From positions 1 to 64,000 of the forward strand of contig NZ_JBNAZM010000027.1 of assembly GCF_051195215.1 (NCBI RefSeq): a DNA stretch of 64,000 bases, in the 5' to 3' direction. This document shows, in pieces, positions 7,805 to 16,323 of the stretch. Source of the DNA: Arhodomonas sp051195215. Lineage in GTDB: Bacteria > Pseudomonadota > Gammaproteobacteria > Nitrococcales > Nitrococcaceae. Both the position numbers and the translations under genes were made by a program. Every line of letters begins with the position of its first letter. Position 1 is the stretch's first letter. The notes under the pieces are model-generated. The model had not been told where the DNA came from and ran no database searches. It saw nothing but the letters and a program-made list of their open reading frames with translations.

Positions 7805-8941
7805 ATGGATTACGAGCTGTTGAGACTCATCTGGTGGGCGTTCATGGCGGTGCTGGTCGTCGGCTTCGCCGTGATGGACGGCTTCGACCTGGGCGTGGCG
7901 GCGCAGCTGCCGTTCGTCGCCCGGACCGATACGCAGCGGCGCGTGGCCATCAACAGCATCGGGCCGGTGTGGGACGGCAATCAGGTCTGGCTCATTACTG
8001 CCGGTGGCGCGACGTTCGCGGCCTTTCCGCTGCTTTACGCCGCGGCGTTCTCGGGCTTTTACTTCGCAATGCTGCTGGTTCTGGTCGCGCTGATTCTCCG
8101 CCCGGTGGGCTTCGATTTCCGCAACAAGCTCAGCGACCGGCGTTGGCGTGCCACCTGGGACGCTGCGCTGTTCGTCTCCGGCGCGGTGCCCAGCGTCGTC
8201 TTCGGAGTGGCGGTGGGCAATCTGCTGCTCGGAGTCCCGTTCCACTTCGACGCCGATCTGCGCCTGTATTACGAGGGTGGGCTGATCGGACTGCTCAACC
8301 CGTTCGGTTTGTTCTGCGGCGTGCTCTCGCTGGCGATGCTGCTGATGCACGGGGCCGCATACCTGGCGCTCAAGACCGAAGGGCAGGTGGCGACTCGCGC
8401 CCGTTGGGTGCTGGTAGCCGCCGCGCTGACCGCGGTCGTGATGTTCGCGCTCGGCGGCGTATGGGTGGCCTGGGGCATGGACGGACATGTCATCACCAGT
8501 ACCGTGGATACCGCCGGCCCGTCGAACCCCACCACCAAGACGGTCGTCACCCGTGCCGGCGCATGGCTGGAGAACTTCGCGCGTCATTCCTGGATGCTGG
8601 CGGCCCCGGCGGCGGGGTTCGCTGGAATGGTGCTGGCGGTGCTGCTCACTCTGCGGGGTCGGGCGGGAGCGGCGTTCATGGCATCGGCGCTCGGAGTGGC
8701 CGGCATCATCGTCACCGCCGGCCTGGCGCTGTTTCCCTTCCTCATGCCCTCCAGCACGCATCCGCGTTTCGGACTCACGCTCTGGGACGCCACCTCCAGC
8801 CGGGGAACGTTACTGACGATGACCGTCGTCACCGTGTTCTTTCTGCCCATCGTGGCCGCCTACACCAGTTGGGTGTACCGCGTCCTGCGCGGCCGGGTGA
8901 CGCCGGCTTACGTCGAAGAGCACGGCAGCTCGCTTTATTGA
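7805..8941 (+). CDS. cydB: Cytochrome bd ubiquinol oxidase subunit II
   Basis: This 378-residue membrane protein has the CydB hallmarks: LIWWAFMAVLVVGFAVMDGF at the N-terminus, INSIGPVWDGNQVWLITAGG, and repeated hydrophobic helices. It forms the structural partner of CydA in the bd oxidase. ATG 7805 lies one base after the cydA stop, with the AGGAGAG ribosome site inside the end of cydA. cydX follows after 12 bases, so cydPABX is one transcription unit. Confidence 0.97.
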   Translation: MDYELLRLIWWAFMAVLVVGFAVMDGFDLGVAAQLPFVARTDTQRRVAINSIGPVWDGNQVWLITAGGATFAAFPLLYAAAFSGFYFAMLLVLVALILRPVGFDFRNKLSDRRWRATWDAALFVSGAVPSVVFGVAVGNLLLGVPFHFDADLRLYYEGGLIGLLNPFGLFCGVLSLAMLLMHGAAYLALKTEGQVATRARWVLVAAALTAVVMFALGGVWVAWGMDGHVITSTVDTAGPSNPTTKTVVTRAGAWLENFARHSWMLAAPAAGFAGMVLAVLLTLRGRAGAAFMASALGVAGIIVTAGLALFPFLMPSSTHPRFGLTLWDATSSRGTLLTMTVVTVFFLPIVAAYTSWVYRVLRGRVTPAYVEEHGSSLY

Positions 8942-8953
8942 GGAGCGTTCGCG

Positions 8954-9109
8954 ATGTGGTATTTCACCTGGATTCTCGGCGTCCTGTTCGCCTGTGCGTT
9001 CGGCATCATCAACGCGATGTGGATCGAGCATCACCTCACCAACGGGGAAGGCGGCGGCGAGCCGAACGACGAGGGCGCGCCCGGGGGCGACTCGCAGCCG
9101 CCGCGGTAA
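8954..9109 (+). CDS. cydX: Cytochrome bd small subunit CydX
   Basis: This 51-residue protein begins MWYFTWILGVLFACAFGI and continues INAMWIEHH, the standard single-helix CydX pattern, followed by a Gly/Glu-rich tail longer than that of E. coli CydX (37 residues). CydX sits beside CydA and stabilises the haems. AGGAG at 8941-8945 gives a ribosome site nine bases before the ATG. Confidence 0.92.
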   Translation: MWYFTWILGVLFACAFGIINAMWIEHHLTNGEGGGEPNDEGAPGGDSQPPR

Positions 9110-9447
9110 GGTCGCTGTCGGGGTACCGGGGGGCACGGCCTGTCGGTGTTCAAGGTCTGTGTGTATACTGGCCGCCGCTTTGCGGAGGCCCTGAACGACC
9201 CCGTTCGTCGGCGTGAGTCGTAGGCGGCCTCCCGGGTGGCTCGCGCGGCATCGATCGGGGCGTTCCGGGCGTATTCCGGCTGGAAGCCGAAAGCGGTGGC
9301 CGCCTTCGGTGGTTCCTGCGCTCGTAGCGGTCGTGGTGCCGCCGCGCCGCCCATGGGCATTCATCGGGTGGCGGTGGCGCCGGCGGTATGCCGTCGGATC
9401 GCGGTGCTGCCCGCTGGTCACGCGAATGGCGCTGATAGGGACTCACA
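9110..9447 (+). other. 338-base leader between cydX and gltX
   Basis: No protein frame is convincing here. TGTGTATACT at 9160-9169 supplies a good -10 (TATACT, 9164-9169) for gltX, with no strong -35 at the usual spacing. If it is used, gltX would have a leader of about 275 bases. I see no clear terminator for the cyd operon and no recognisable riboswitch. Confidence 0.35.
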
Positions 9448-10872
9448 ATGACCGTTAAGACGCGTTTCGCCCCCAGTCCGACCGGCTATCTCCACATCGG
9501 AGGGGCGCGCACGGCTCTGTTCTCCTGGCTCTATGCGCGCCGCCACGGCGGCCGCTTCGTGCTTCGCATCGAGGATACCGACCGGGAACGTTCCACCCCG
9601 GAGGCCATTAACGCCATCCTCGAGGGCATGGCATGGCTCGGCCTCGACTATGACGAGGGCCCCTTCTATCAGACCGAGCGTTTCGACCGGTACAAGGACG
9701 TCATCGAGCGCTTGCTCGACGAAGGCAAGGCGTACCGTTGTTATTGCTCCAAGGAGCGGCTGGAGACGCTGCGCGAGGAGCAGATGGCGCGCAAGGAGAA
9801 GCCGCGCTATGACGGCCGGTGTCGGCATCTCGACGCACCGCCGGCGGACGCGGCCGACGCACCGGTAGTGCGGTTCAGGACGCCGCTGGAAGGCGAGACC
9901 GTGATCGACGATCGCGTCAAGGGGCGGATCACGTTCAACAACCGCGAGCTCGACGATCTCATCATCGCCCGCGCCGACGGCTCGCCGACGTACAACTTCG
10001 TGGTCGTGGTGGACGACATGGATATGGGCATCAGCCATGTCATCCGCGGTGACGACCACGTGAACAACACCGCGCGCCAGGTGAACATTCTCAAGGCACT
10101 GGACGTCGAGCCGCCGGTATACGCGCACGTGCCCATGATCCTGGACGAGCAGGGCAAGAAGCTCTCCAAGCGCAGCGGTGCGGCGAGCGTGATGGATTTC
10201 CGCGACCAGGGCTATATGCCCGAGGCGGTCGTCAATTACCTGGCGCGGTTGGGCTGGTCGTACGGGGATCAGGAGATCTTCACGCCGGACGAGCTCATCG
10301 AGCGCTTCGACATCGACGATATCAATCAGTCGGCGTCGAGTCTCAATCTCTCCAAGCTCCAGTGGCTCAACCAGCACTACATGAAGACGCTGGAGCCGGC
10401 CCACGTGGGCCGATACCTGGCCTGGCACCTCGGTGAGCTCGGTGTCGACGCTGCCGCGGGTCCCCCTCTGGAAGCGCTGGTGCGCGCGCAGGCGGAGCGG
10501 ACGAAGACATTGCGCGAAATGGCGGAGAACAGCCTGTTCTTCTTCCGCGAGCCGGCGGATTACGACGAAAAGGCCGCGCGCAAGAATCTCAAGGCCGCTG
10601 CGGCGCCTGTGCTGGCCCGGCTGCGGGAGGACCTGGGGGCGCTCGAGGCGTGGCATGCAGAGGCCATACACGGCGTTGTCACCGCGGTCGGGGAGGCGCT
10701 GGAGCTCAAGCTCGGCAAAGTCGCCCAGCCGCTTCGCGTGGCCGTCTCCGGTGGCCCGGTATCGCCGCCCATCGACCAGACCCTGGAGATGCTCGGCCGC
10801 GAGGCGACGCTGCGCCGCATCGAGGCTGCCGAGCGCTGGATCGCGGAGAACGCGCCGCCCTCCGAAGCTTGA
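9448..10872 (+). CDS. gltX: Glutamyl-tRNA synthetase
   Basis: The 474-residue class I synthetase has the HIGH-type motif in APSPTGYLHIGGARTALF (residues 7-24) and the KMSKS-type motif KKLSKRSG. It charges tRNA-Glu with glutamate in the cytoplasm. Length and motifs match bacterial discriminating GluRS, and start and stop are clear. tRNA-Ala follows 45 bases later, and a strong terminator closes both. Confidence 0.97.
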   Translation: MTVKTRFAPSPTGYLHIGGARTALFSWLYARRHGGRFVLRIEDTDRERSTPEAINAILEGMAWLGLDYDEGPFYQTERFDRYKDVIERLLDEGKAYRCYCSKERLETLREEQMARKEKPRYDGRCRHLDAPPADAADAPVVRFRTPLEGETVIDDRVKGRITFNNRELDDLIIARADGSPTYNFVVVVDDMDMGISHVIRGDDHVNNTARQVNILKALDVEPPVYAHVPMILDEQGKKLSKRSGAASVMDFRDQGYMPEAVVNYLARLGWSYGDQEIFTPDELIERFDIDDINQSASSLNLSKLQWLNQHYMKTLEPAHVGRYLAWHLGELGVDAAAGPPLEALVRAQAERTKTLREMAENSLFFFREPADYDEKAARKNLKAAAAPVLARLREDLGALEAWHAEAIHGVVTAVGEALELKLGKVAQPLRVAVSGGPVSPPIDQTLEMLGREATLRRIEAAERWIAENAPPSEA

Positions 10873-10917
10873 CAGCCCCGGGGCGGCGTGCCTAGACTGC
10901 GCGCTCGTCGAGACAAC

Positions 10918-10993
10918 GGGGCCATAGCTCAGCTGGGAGAGCGCCTGCATGGCATGCAGGAGGTCGGCGGTTCGATCCCGCCTGGCTCCACCA
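10918..10993 (+). tRNA. tRNA-Ala (anticodon GGC)
   Basis: A complete cloverleaf: acceptor GGGGCCA with TGGCTCC, including the G3:U70 wobble that marks alanine tRNAs; D-arm TAGCTCAGCTGGGAGAGC; anticodon stem CCTGC/GCAGG with loop ATGGCAT (anticodon GGC); T-arm with GGTTCGATCC; encoded CCA at 10991-10993. Confidence 0.97.
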
Positions 10994-11001
10994 AATACCG
11001 G

Positions 11002-11030
11002 AAAAGGGTGCCTGATCAGGCACCCTTTTT
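11002..11030 (+). terminator. Perfect-palindrome terminator after tRNA-Ala
   Basis: Bases 11002-11029 are a 28-base perfect palindrome (AAAAGGGTGCCTGA and its complement) ending in a T-run. It can act on both strands: for gltX/tRNA-Ala in the forward direction and for the reverse-strand secreted-protein gene that ends at 11220. Confidence 0.9.
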
Positions 11031-11219
11031 CGTTCTTGGCGCTTCGTGCGGATAGACGGTGCGTGTTGCCGCATTCACCTGCTCTAGACAGTCGCCAACA
11101 TAGCGCTCTGGCAGAACGGCCACAGCGGCCTGGTTTCGTTTATGGTGGCGAATCTCGGCAAAGCCGGCAGTACGTACCTCCCACCGTATCGCATGTCACT
11201 GAGACAGAATCTCGAAGCG

Positions 11220-12182
11220 CTATCGTACCTTTCCGGGTTCTCCGGGCAGCCGCTCATATGCAGCGTTGCCGAGCACGCCTATGGCCGCTTCTGCCGCTGG
11301 CTGGGCCTCACTGCGAAGCGTTCGCGTATGACTGAGCCGTGAAACGGACGAGACTTTTCGCCAATGGTCGATCTCGTTGAGCAAACCAATCTGGGTGTTG
11401 GCCAGTAATGAGGTCACTATTTTCGTTCCCGATTCCACTACAACCGGTTGGCTTGCGGTTCCTCCCGTCGATAGGCAACGCCATGCCACCTCTGTAAATT
11501 GGCACTCCCCGGAAATTACTACGGTAGTGGGCCCGTTTCCGGCATCAACAGTAATAACCTGGGTGATTTCGTTTCCGGAAATGGTCATTTCGCCGGTAGC
11601 GTTGAACCCTTGGAGTTCTGTGTCGGCTATAGCTTGTGTTCTGTCTTGCAGGGAGATTCGGGTGAGCTCATATGTGCCGTTCAGGTTGTTCGCGTTCGTT
11701 TTGAAATTGGAAATGGAAAAATTCTGTATTCCTTGCTGCCATTCAATTGTGACTTCTGTGTTCTCGGCGGGAAAGTCCTCCAATACGATCGACGCATTCG
11801 CATCCCGCAAAAAATTCGTCCCCAACGTGACGACTTCGAAGTTCGCGTTGGCAAATTCCTCCCCGTCGGCGAATACTCGAACCGTGTGCATGCCGTCGCC
11901 AAGCAAGTTGTAGTTGATCAACAGCCCATAACCGTTGTCGCTGTCTCCACAAACCCCTGCAGTATCATCGCGTGATGTGCCGTAAGCCGCCTCAATCGGG
12001 GTGCCGCCGTCGAATCGGACCTCTATTCGCTCGGCATCACACTTCCAACCCGAGACAAGGCCGATACCACTTACGACGCTGCCAGCGGCCGGGTTGCCCA
12101 AAACGCCTTGAGCGAAGGTGGCTTGAGGGTATACGCAGAACAAGGTCGCAGCCACGACCAGAGAAGATATAGTGCGTATCAT
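11220..12182 (-). CDS. Secreted protein of unknown function with a cysteine-paired N-terminal domain
   Basis: The product is about 320 residues. A signal peptide (MIRTISSLVVAATLFCVYP, cut near ATFA-QG) decides the ATG at 12182; the frame is open further upstream. The mature N-terminal part has SGIGLVSGWKCDAERIEVRF, then AGVCGDSDNGYGLL and LLGDGMHTVRVFADGEEFAN. I recall this cysteine-containing beta-domain pattern from secreted proteins of marine gammaproteobacteria but know no function for it. The middle part is rich in Thr, Asn and Val, consistent with beta-sheet. The basic C-terminal 50 residues look unrelated to the rest and may be a read-through tail. Local GC is visibly lower than in neighbouring genes, suggesting acquisition. 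No partner genes adjoin it. Confidence 0.7.
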   Translation of the reverse strand: MIRTISSLVVAATLFCVYPQATFAQGVLGNPAAGSVVSGIGLVSGWKCDAERIEVRFDGGTPIEAAYGTSRDDTAGVCGDSDNGYGLLINYNLLGDGMHTVRVFADGEEFANANFEVVTLGTNFLRDANASIVLEDFPAENTEVTIEWQQGIQNFSISNFKTNANNLNGTYELTRISLQDRTQAIADTELQGFNATGEMTISGNEITQVITVDAGNGPTTVVISGECQFTEVAWRCLSTGGTASQPVVVESGTKIVTSLLANTQIGLLNEIDHWRKVSSVSRLSHTRTLRSEAQPAAEAAIGVLGNAAYERLPGEPGKVR

Positions 12183-12820
12183 CTTGTTGCCCTCTGCTTT
12201 CTGGAGCGATTCTGACTTCGTCGCTTGTAAGAGCTCTAAACTGGTAGGGGAGCTGGTGTCGCTGGTGAAGACGGGCCGCTGAAGGTAATGGTAGGACACG
12301 GCTTCCGTGTGTAAAGGCGATTTGCGATGCCTACGCACGAACGCTGAGAGCATTGCTCGCGCATGCCTGCAGTTATGCGAAAAAATTGAAGTTGCAAGCC
12401 AACAAATTCTTCATGGGGGGCTTCCTTGTGAAGCCAATATGTGAAGGAGGGTTCAGTATTTTTTGAAGTGGCAATGAGGTGATCTTTATGCCTTTCTTTT
12501 ATTATGTTGTGGGTGCTCGCCATTGGGCTGCTATGACCCAACGACGGTTGTTTGGGATTGTCTGGCTAGCCGAAATGCCATTTATGTGCGGGTGAGCAGG
12601 CGCTGACAGGTTCAAATCGAGACGCTTTAAGGGTGGCGCCCGAGAAGGTTGGTAATGAACCCGGAATGGAACTGTCGCGCGGCTGCGGCTACGTTGGCGG
12701 CGGCGTTTGAATCGTTGTAGACGCTGACCGCGAAGTGATCGCCACGTTTGGAGATCGTGAACGGTCCAGTCCGTAATCACGCGAACACTCGCTGCGCGTC
12801 AGGGAGCAGCCCGGTTGATG
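12183..12820. other. 638-base lower-GC intergenic region
   Basis: This holds the upstream region of the secreted-protein gene and the downstream flank of ycgR. A small hairpin GGCTTC-CTTGT-GAAGCC lies at 12419-12435. A reverse frame at 12236-12541 has no recognisable features. Base composition is less GC-rich than the flagellar genes. No promoter, RNA gene or repeat stands out. Confidence 0.4.
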
Positions 12821-13519
12821 TCAGGTCTTGCGCAGCAACTCACGCTGTAGCGAGAGGACCAGGCGTTGCAGGCCGGAGCGGTCGGCGTCGGAGAAGTTGA
12901 TGAAGCGGGCGCCGAAGCGCGTGCGCCGCCGGGTGCGGTCATAGCTGCAGTGGCGGACCTCCACTTCCGCCTCCAGCGCTTCGCTGTCCTTGAGCCCGAC
13001 GTGGCACGTATACACCTTTCCGGTTTCCGGCTCCGTCCCGTGGAGAACGTACGCCCCGATGCCCCCGGCGGAGATATCGTAGAGCTCGAACTGGGTGCGG
13101 CGCTCTCCGGCTTCCAGCCACGATTCGGACTGCCGCATCGCGGGAACGGGCACGCGCACGAAGCGCCGGCGCTGGTGATAGATGATCTCTTCGGGGAATG
13201 GGGCGACGTAGTAATATATCCCGCCCTGGAGGCCGATCTCCTCGACGGTGACCGTAAAGCGGGTGTCCACGCCGAAGGTGCGGCTGACGATGCGAAGCTC
13301 CGTGCCCTGTTCCACGCGCCAGTGCCCGCGCTCCGGGCGGAGTTCGTCCAGCGTGATCAGACGCCGGTCCGCGTCCACGTAGAGCATGGCACTGCGATAG
13401 GGAACGCCACGGCCCGGCAGGTGAACGTCCAGTAATGTGCGGGATTCGTGGAGACGCCGCAGGATGCTGACGAGTTGCCCGGGGTTTCGGATGCAATCAG
13501 GCTCGTTTTCGTAGTCCAT
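12821..13519 (-). CDS. YcgR-like PilZ-domain flagellar brake protein
   Basis: The protein has an N-terminal YcgR-type domain (NPGQLVSILRRLHESRTLLDV at its start) and a C-terminal PilZ domain with the c-di-GMP motifs RRRFVR and DISAGGIG. Proteins of this kind bind c-di-GMP and slow flagellar rotation. It is the last gene after flgM and flgN on the reverse strand. ATG 13519 gives the usual family N-terminus; a GTG at 13573 would overlap the flgN stop as GTGA and add 18 low-complexity residues, and translational coupling would favour that. Regulation is probably from the sigma-28 promoter before flgM. Confidence 0.85.
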   Translation of the reverse strand: MDYENEPDCIRNPGQLVSILRRLHESRTLLDVHLPGRGVPYRSAMLYVDADRRLITLDELRPERGHWRVEQGTELRIVSRTFGVDTRFTVTVEEIGLQGGIYYYVAPFPEEIIYHQRRRFVRVPVPAMRQSESWLEAGERRTQFELYDISAGGIGAYVLHGTEPETGKVYTCHVGLKDSEALEAEVEVRHCSYDRTRRRTRFGARFINFSDADRSGLQRLVLSLQRELLRKT

Positions 13520-13569
13520 TGTTGGCGAGCTTCGTTGTTCTGTCGTCCGAGCCGTTGTCCGTGTAGGGC

Positions 13570-13974
13570 TCACGCGCGCGTGTGCATTCTCCCGCCGGAA
13601 CCCGACTGCGCGCCACCGGGCTGATACGTCTCGGCGCTACGGTCCTGGCCGGTGAGCAGCGCGAGCTCGTCACGCAGCGCACCGAGCACCCGCGCGATCG
13701 CGATACCGTTGCGCTCGTTGAGGCGATGGAGGTCTTCGAGCGAGGCGCGCAGCGCTGCCCATTCCCGTGAGTCGTCGCCGGCCCCGCGGTCCCAGGGGCC
13801 GAGCGCTTCGAGTCGTCCGAGCAGGCCGAGCTTCTCCTCGGCCAAAGTCTCGAACGCCTCGGGAGCGCCGTGCGCCGCGATAAGCGCGCGCTCGCGCTCG
13901 AGCGCGTCAGCAAGGGCCCGGGTCAGCTCGCGGGCCTCGCGCAGACGTTCGCTGGCGGCAGCGCCGTCATTCAT
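13570..13974 (-). CDS. flgN: FlgN-like export chaperone
   Basis: A 134-residue, mostly helical and charged protein starting MNDGAAASERLREARELTRA, with an EEKLGLLGRLEAL heptad-like stretch and NERNGIAIARVLGALR near the end, as in FlgN. FlgN escorts the hook-filament junction proteins FlgK and FlgL to the export apparatus. The ATG at 13974 overlaps the end of flgM by 8 bases. Assignment rests on position directly after flgM and on the helical pattern, because FlgN sequences diverge. Confidence 0.85.
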   Translation of the reverse strand: MNDGAAASERLREARELTRALADALERERALIAAHGAPEAFETLAEEKLGLLGRLEALGPWDRGAGDDSREWAALRASLEDLHRLNERNGIAIARVLGALRDELALLTGQDRSAETYQPGGAQSGSGGRMHTRA

Positions 13975-14281
13975 CGCCGAGCAGGCTCTCGAATTCGGCG
14001 AACCGATCGGCGATGCGGTTCGGGTCCAGCGGGTATTCACCCTTGGTGATGCGCTCGCGAAGCTCGTCCACGCGTGCCTGATCGACCTCCGGCGTCTTGT
14101 CGATCGCTTCGCGCACGGCGGTGAGCCGTTCCGACTGGCTCGAGGCGTCGGCGCCGCGTGCCGCCGTGTCATTGCGAGTCGGCTGCGATTCCCCACGCTC
14201 CGGCTCTCCGGACCTGTTCGCCTTGCTTCCCGCGACGGCGTTACCGTTGACGCGTGGGCCGTTGTCGATCGGATTGCTCAT
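13967..14281 (-). CDS. flgM: Anti-sigma-28 factor FlgM
   Basis: A 104-residue protein with a disordered N-terminal half and the conserved C-terminal helices (TAVREAIDKTPEVDQARVDE, then RITKGEYPLDPNRIADR). FlgM binds FliA (encoded at 57103-57828) until the hook is finished and FlgM is exported. The ATG at 14281 has AGGGAA just upstream. A sigma-28 promoter at 14359-14385 gives the usual feedback loop. Confidence 0.93.
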   Translation of the reverse strand: MSNPIDNGPRVNGNAVAGSKANRSGEPERGESQPTRNDTAARGADASSQSERLTAVREAIDKTPEVDQARVDELRERITKGEYPLDPNRIADRFAEFESLLGDE

Positions 14282-14358
14282 GTTCCCTGCTCCGTCGGTT
14301 GCTCTCGTGACCGCCCCGCCAGGCGGAACGGGTCGTTCCCTCGTCACCCTTGATCGGC

Positions 14359-14385
14359 CTATCGGCCAGCGATCGCGAAACTTTA
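14359..14385 (-). promoter_or_regulatory. Sigma-28 (FliA) promoter of flgM-flgN
   Basis: On the reverse strand TAAA (14382-14385), exactly 15 bases, then GCCGATAG (14359-14366). This matches the FliA consensus TAAA-N15-GCCGATAA except for the last base and lies 78 bases before the flgM start. Confidence 0.85.
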
Positions 14386-14404
14386 GCAGATGTACTACCG
14401 CTGG

Positions 14405-15100
14405 TCAGAATTGGACCACCGCACGTCCCCGGCCCACGACCTCGGCCTGCAATTCGCGCCGTGACGAGAGGTTGCGTACCCGGATGCGCTCCCCCCGGGT
14501 GCCGTTCTCCAGTGCCCGAGCCTTCATGCTGACCCGCACCGTCTGGTTACGTGCCTCCAGCAGCAGCTCGTCGCCCCGGCGTATCAGGGTGGGACGGGTG
14601 AGATGGCGGGCGGTGACGACGGTGTCCGCCGCGAGCGCGCGATTGGTTTGAAGTCCCACGAGATCCTCGCGATCAGTGTAGTACTGTCCCCGCAGAGCGC
14701 CGCTCTCCCGGCGGGCCCGTTGCAGGTCGTCGGCCGCGATCGCCGAGCCCCGGGGCAGGGGCCGGCGCGTTACGATCACCTCGACGCTGCGTACCACTCG
14801 CGTCGGTACGTAGACTTTCCATGGTTCCGGGCCGGGGCAGCGCACGCGTACGACCAGCCGCTCGGCGTCCGCGCGCCCGTTAGGCAGCTCTGCGGTGAGC
14901 GGCTGGCCGCAGGCGGCCAGTCGCAGGCGCTGGTCGAGGCGGTCGACCTCCACGCGCTCGAGCCGGCCTCGGCCGGCATCCAGCTCCGATACGAAGCGCT
15001 CGACGCGGTCGCGGATGGCATCCAGTGACTGCCGCTTCTGCGCTGCCACCGATCCGCTCGCGATCACCAGCAGCAAACAACCGATTGCGATGCGGTACAT
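14405..15100 (-). CDS. flgA: Flagellar P-ring assembly chaperone FlgA
   Basis: A 231-residue protein with a signal peptide (MYRIAIGCLLLVIASGSVAA) and a SAF-like C-terminal domain: VTRRPLPRGSAIAADDL, then DLVGLQTNRALAADTVVTAR. FlgA helps FlgI polymerise into the periplasmic P-ring. ATG 15100 is chosen because it begins the signal peptide. A sigma-54 element lies just upstream. flgM follows on the same strand but has its own sigma-28 promoter. Confidence 0.93.
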   Translation of the reverse strand: MYRIAIGCLLLVIASGSVAAQKRQSLDAIRDRVERFVSELDAGRGRLERVEVDRLDQRLRLAACGQPLTAELPNGRADAERLVVRVRCPGPEPWKVYVPTRVVRSVEVIVTRRPLPRGSAIAADDLQRARRESGALRGQYYTDREDLVGLQTNRALAADTVVTARHLTRPTLIRRGDELLLEARNQTVRVSMKARALENGTRGERIRVRNLSSRRELQAEVVGRGRAVVQF

Positions 15101-15137
15101 GCGATCATGTCCTGCCGACGTGTTTGCCGGCGACTCT

Positions 15138-15153
15138 TGCAGAATCCGTTCCA
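15138..15153 (-). promoter_or_regulatory. Sigma-54 promoter of flgA
   Basis: The reverse strand reads TGGAACGGATTCTGCA: GG and GC separated by exactly 10 bases. The GC lies about 40 bases before the flgA start. Confidence 0.7.
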
Positions 15154-15328
15154 CATTGTGGTGGTAGCCGGCTGGTTTCCGACGGACGTTACCGCTCGGC
15201 GGGCACGGTTAAGCTTGGCGCGAATTTGCCGTTACCCTTGTAAGCGAGCGTCCGTTTCATCCGTCAGGCACGGGTGCCTGGCAAAGCGGATTCGCAGACA
15301 CTGGTGACGAGCAGCGAGGAGGCTGGGC

Positions 15329-16168
15329 GTGGCCCTGCAGGCTCAAAAAGGAATCGACGTTGCGGACTACGAGGTCTTCCGCCGCTTTCTCGAAGAGAGC
15401 TGCGGAATCGTGCTGGGCGACAACAAGCAGTACCTCGTCGCCAGCCGCTTGAGTCCACTGATGCGCCATCATGGCATGGCGGATCTGGGGGATCTCGTGC
15501 GCCGGCTGCAATCCGCCGGCGGGCAACGGCTGCGTGCGGAAGTCATCGATGCGATGACGACCAACGAGACGCAGTGGTTTCGTGACATCTACCCCTTCAG
15601 GATTCTCTCCGACCAACTCTTCCCGGAGTTCGAACACCAGGGCAAACGCCAGGTCCGGATCTGGTCCGCGGCCTGCTCGTCCGGCCAGGAAGCTTACTCC
15701 GTGGCCATGACACTCGAGGCGTATCGTGCCCAGGGACGAAATCTTGACGCCCGCATTGTCGGGACGGACATATCCCCCCAGATGGTCGCCCGTGCGACGG
15801 CCGCGGAGTACGGCGCCAGCGAGATCCGCAGAGGGTTGAACGATGAGCAGCAGCGTCGGTTTTTCGACGCCGTCGATCGTGAAACGTGGCGCGTCCGTCC
15901 CGAGGTGGCGCGGCGGGCGAGCTTTCGCCAGCACAACCTGTTGGAGAGTTTCGCGTTGCTGGGGCGGTTCGACCTCATCCTCTGCCGCAACGTGCTGATC
16001 TACTTCTCGCTCGATTGCCGTGCCGACATCCTCCGGCGCATGGGTCAGGCCATGGAACCGGGTGGTTATCTCATGGTCGGTGCCTCGGAGTCCCTGCCCC
16101 GGGAGCTGACCGAGTTCGAGATGGTGCGCTGCCGCCCGGGTGTGGTCTACCGCAAGCGCTCGGGCTGA
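15329..16168 (+). CDS. cheR: Chemotaxis protein methyltransferase CheR
   Basis: A 279-residue protein with the CheR N-terminal helical domain and a SAM-binding domain: RIWSAACSSGQEAYSVAM, IVGTDISPQMVARA and FDLILCRNVLIYFS. It methylates glutamates on chemoreceptors, opposing the CheB encoded at 61317-62405. The GTG at 15329 is preceded by GAGGAGG. It is transcribed divergently from flgA and placed just before the flgB operon, as in Pseudomonas and Vibrio. A weak GG-N10-GC match at 15201-15214 could be its promoter but lacks the rest of the consensus. Confidence 0.95.
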   Translation: MALQAQKGIDVADYEVFRRFLEESCGIVLGDNKQYLVASRLSPLMRHHGMADLGDLVRRLQSAGGQRLRAEVIDAMTTNETQWFRDIYPFRILSDQLFPEFEHQGKRQVRIWSAACSSGQEAYSVAMTLEAYRAQGRNLDARIVGTDISPQMVARATAAEYGASEIRRGLNDEQQRRFFDAVDRETWRVRPEVARRASFRQHNLLESFALLGRFDLILCRNVLIYFSLDCRADILRRMGQAMEPGGYLMVGASESLPRELTEFEMVRCRPGVVYRKRSG

Positions 16169-16181
16169 TTGTGTGCTGGCA

Positions 16182-16199
16182 CCGCCCGGCGACGGGCGG
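16182..16199 (+). terminator. GC-rich hairpin after cheR
   Basis: CCGCCCG, loop GCGA, CGGGCGG, 13 bases after the cheR stop. No T-run follows, so it may only attenuate transcription or protect the 3' end. Confidence 0.35.
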
Positions 16200-16267
16200 C
16201 ACCCCCGGCCGCTCCTTCCTTCCTGCTGCGGTCCGGTCCCTCGCTGAGATGTTGATCGCCAGATCGT

Positions 16268-16283
16268 TGGCACGCTGATTGCA
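16268..16283 (+). promoter_or_regulatory. Sigma-54 promoter of the flgB operon
   Basis: TGGCACGCTGATTGCA matches the sigma-54 consensus TGGCACG-N4-TTGCA at every position and lies about 42 bases before the flgB ATG. FleQ (35210-36625) is the likely activator. Confidence 0.93.
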
Positions 16284-16323
16284 AAGCAGCTACCGGCATC
16301 GTTCAGTTATGAGGTGACCGGAT

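Noticed and set aside
12236..12541. Reverse-strand frame of 101 residues upstream of the secreted protein
   Set aside because: No domain, no ribosome site, overlaps the probable upstream region of the secreted-protein gene.
10918..12820. Genomic island integrated at tRNA-Ala
   Set aside because: I found no repeat of the tRNA 3' end on the far side and no integrase; lower GC alone is not enough.
15201..15216. Sigma-54 promoter for cheR
   Set aside because: GG and GC are 10 bases apart but the surrounding bases do not fit TGGCACG or TTGC; too weak to list as a feature.
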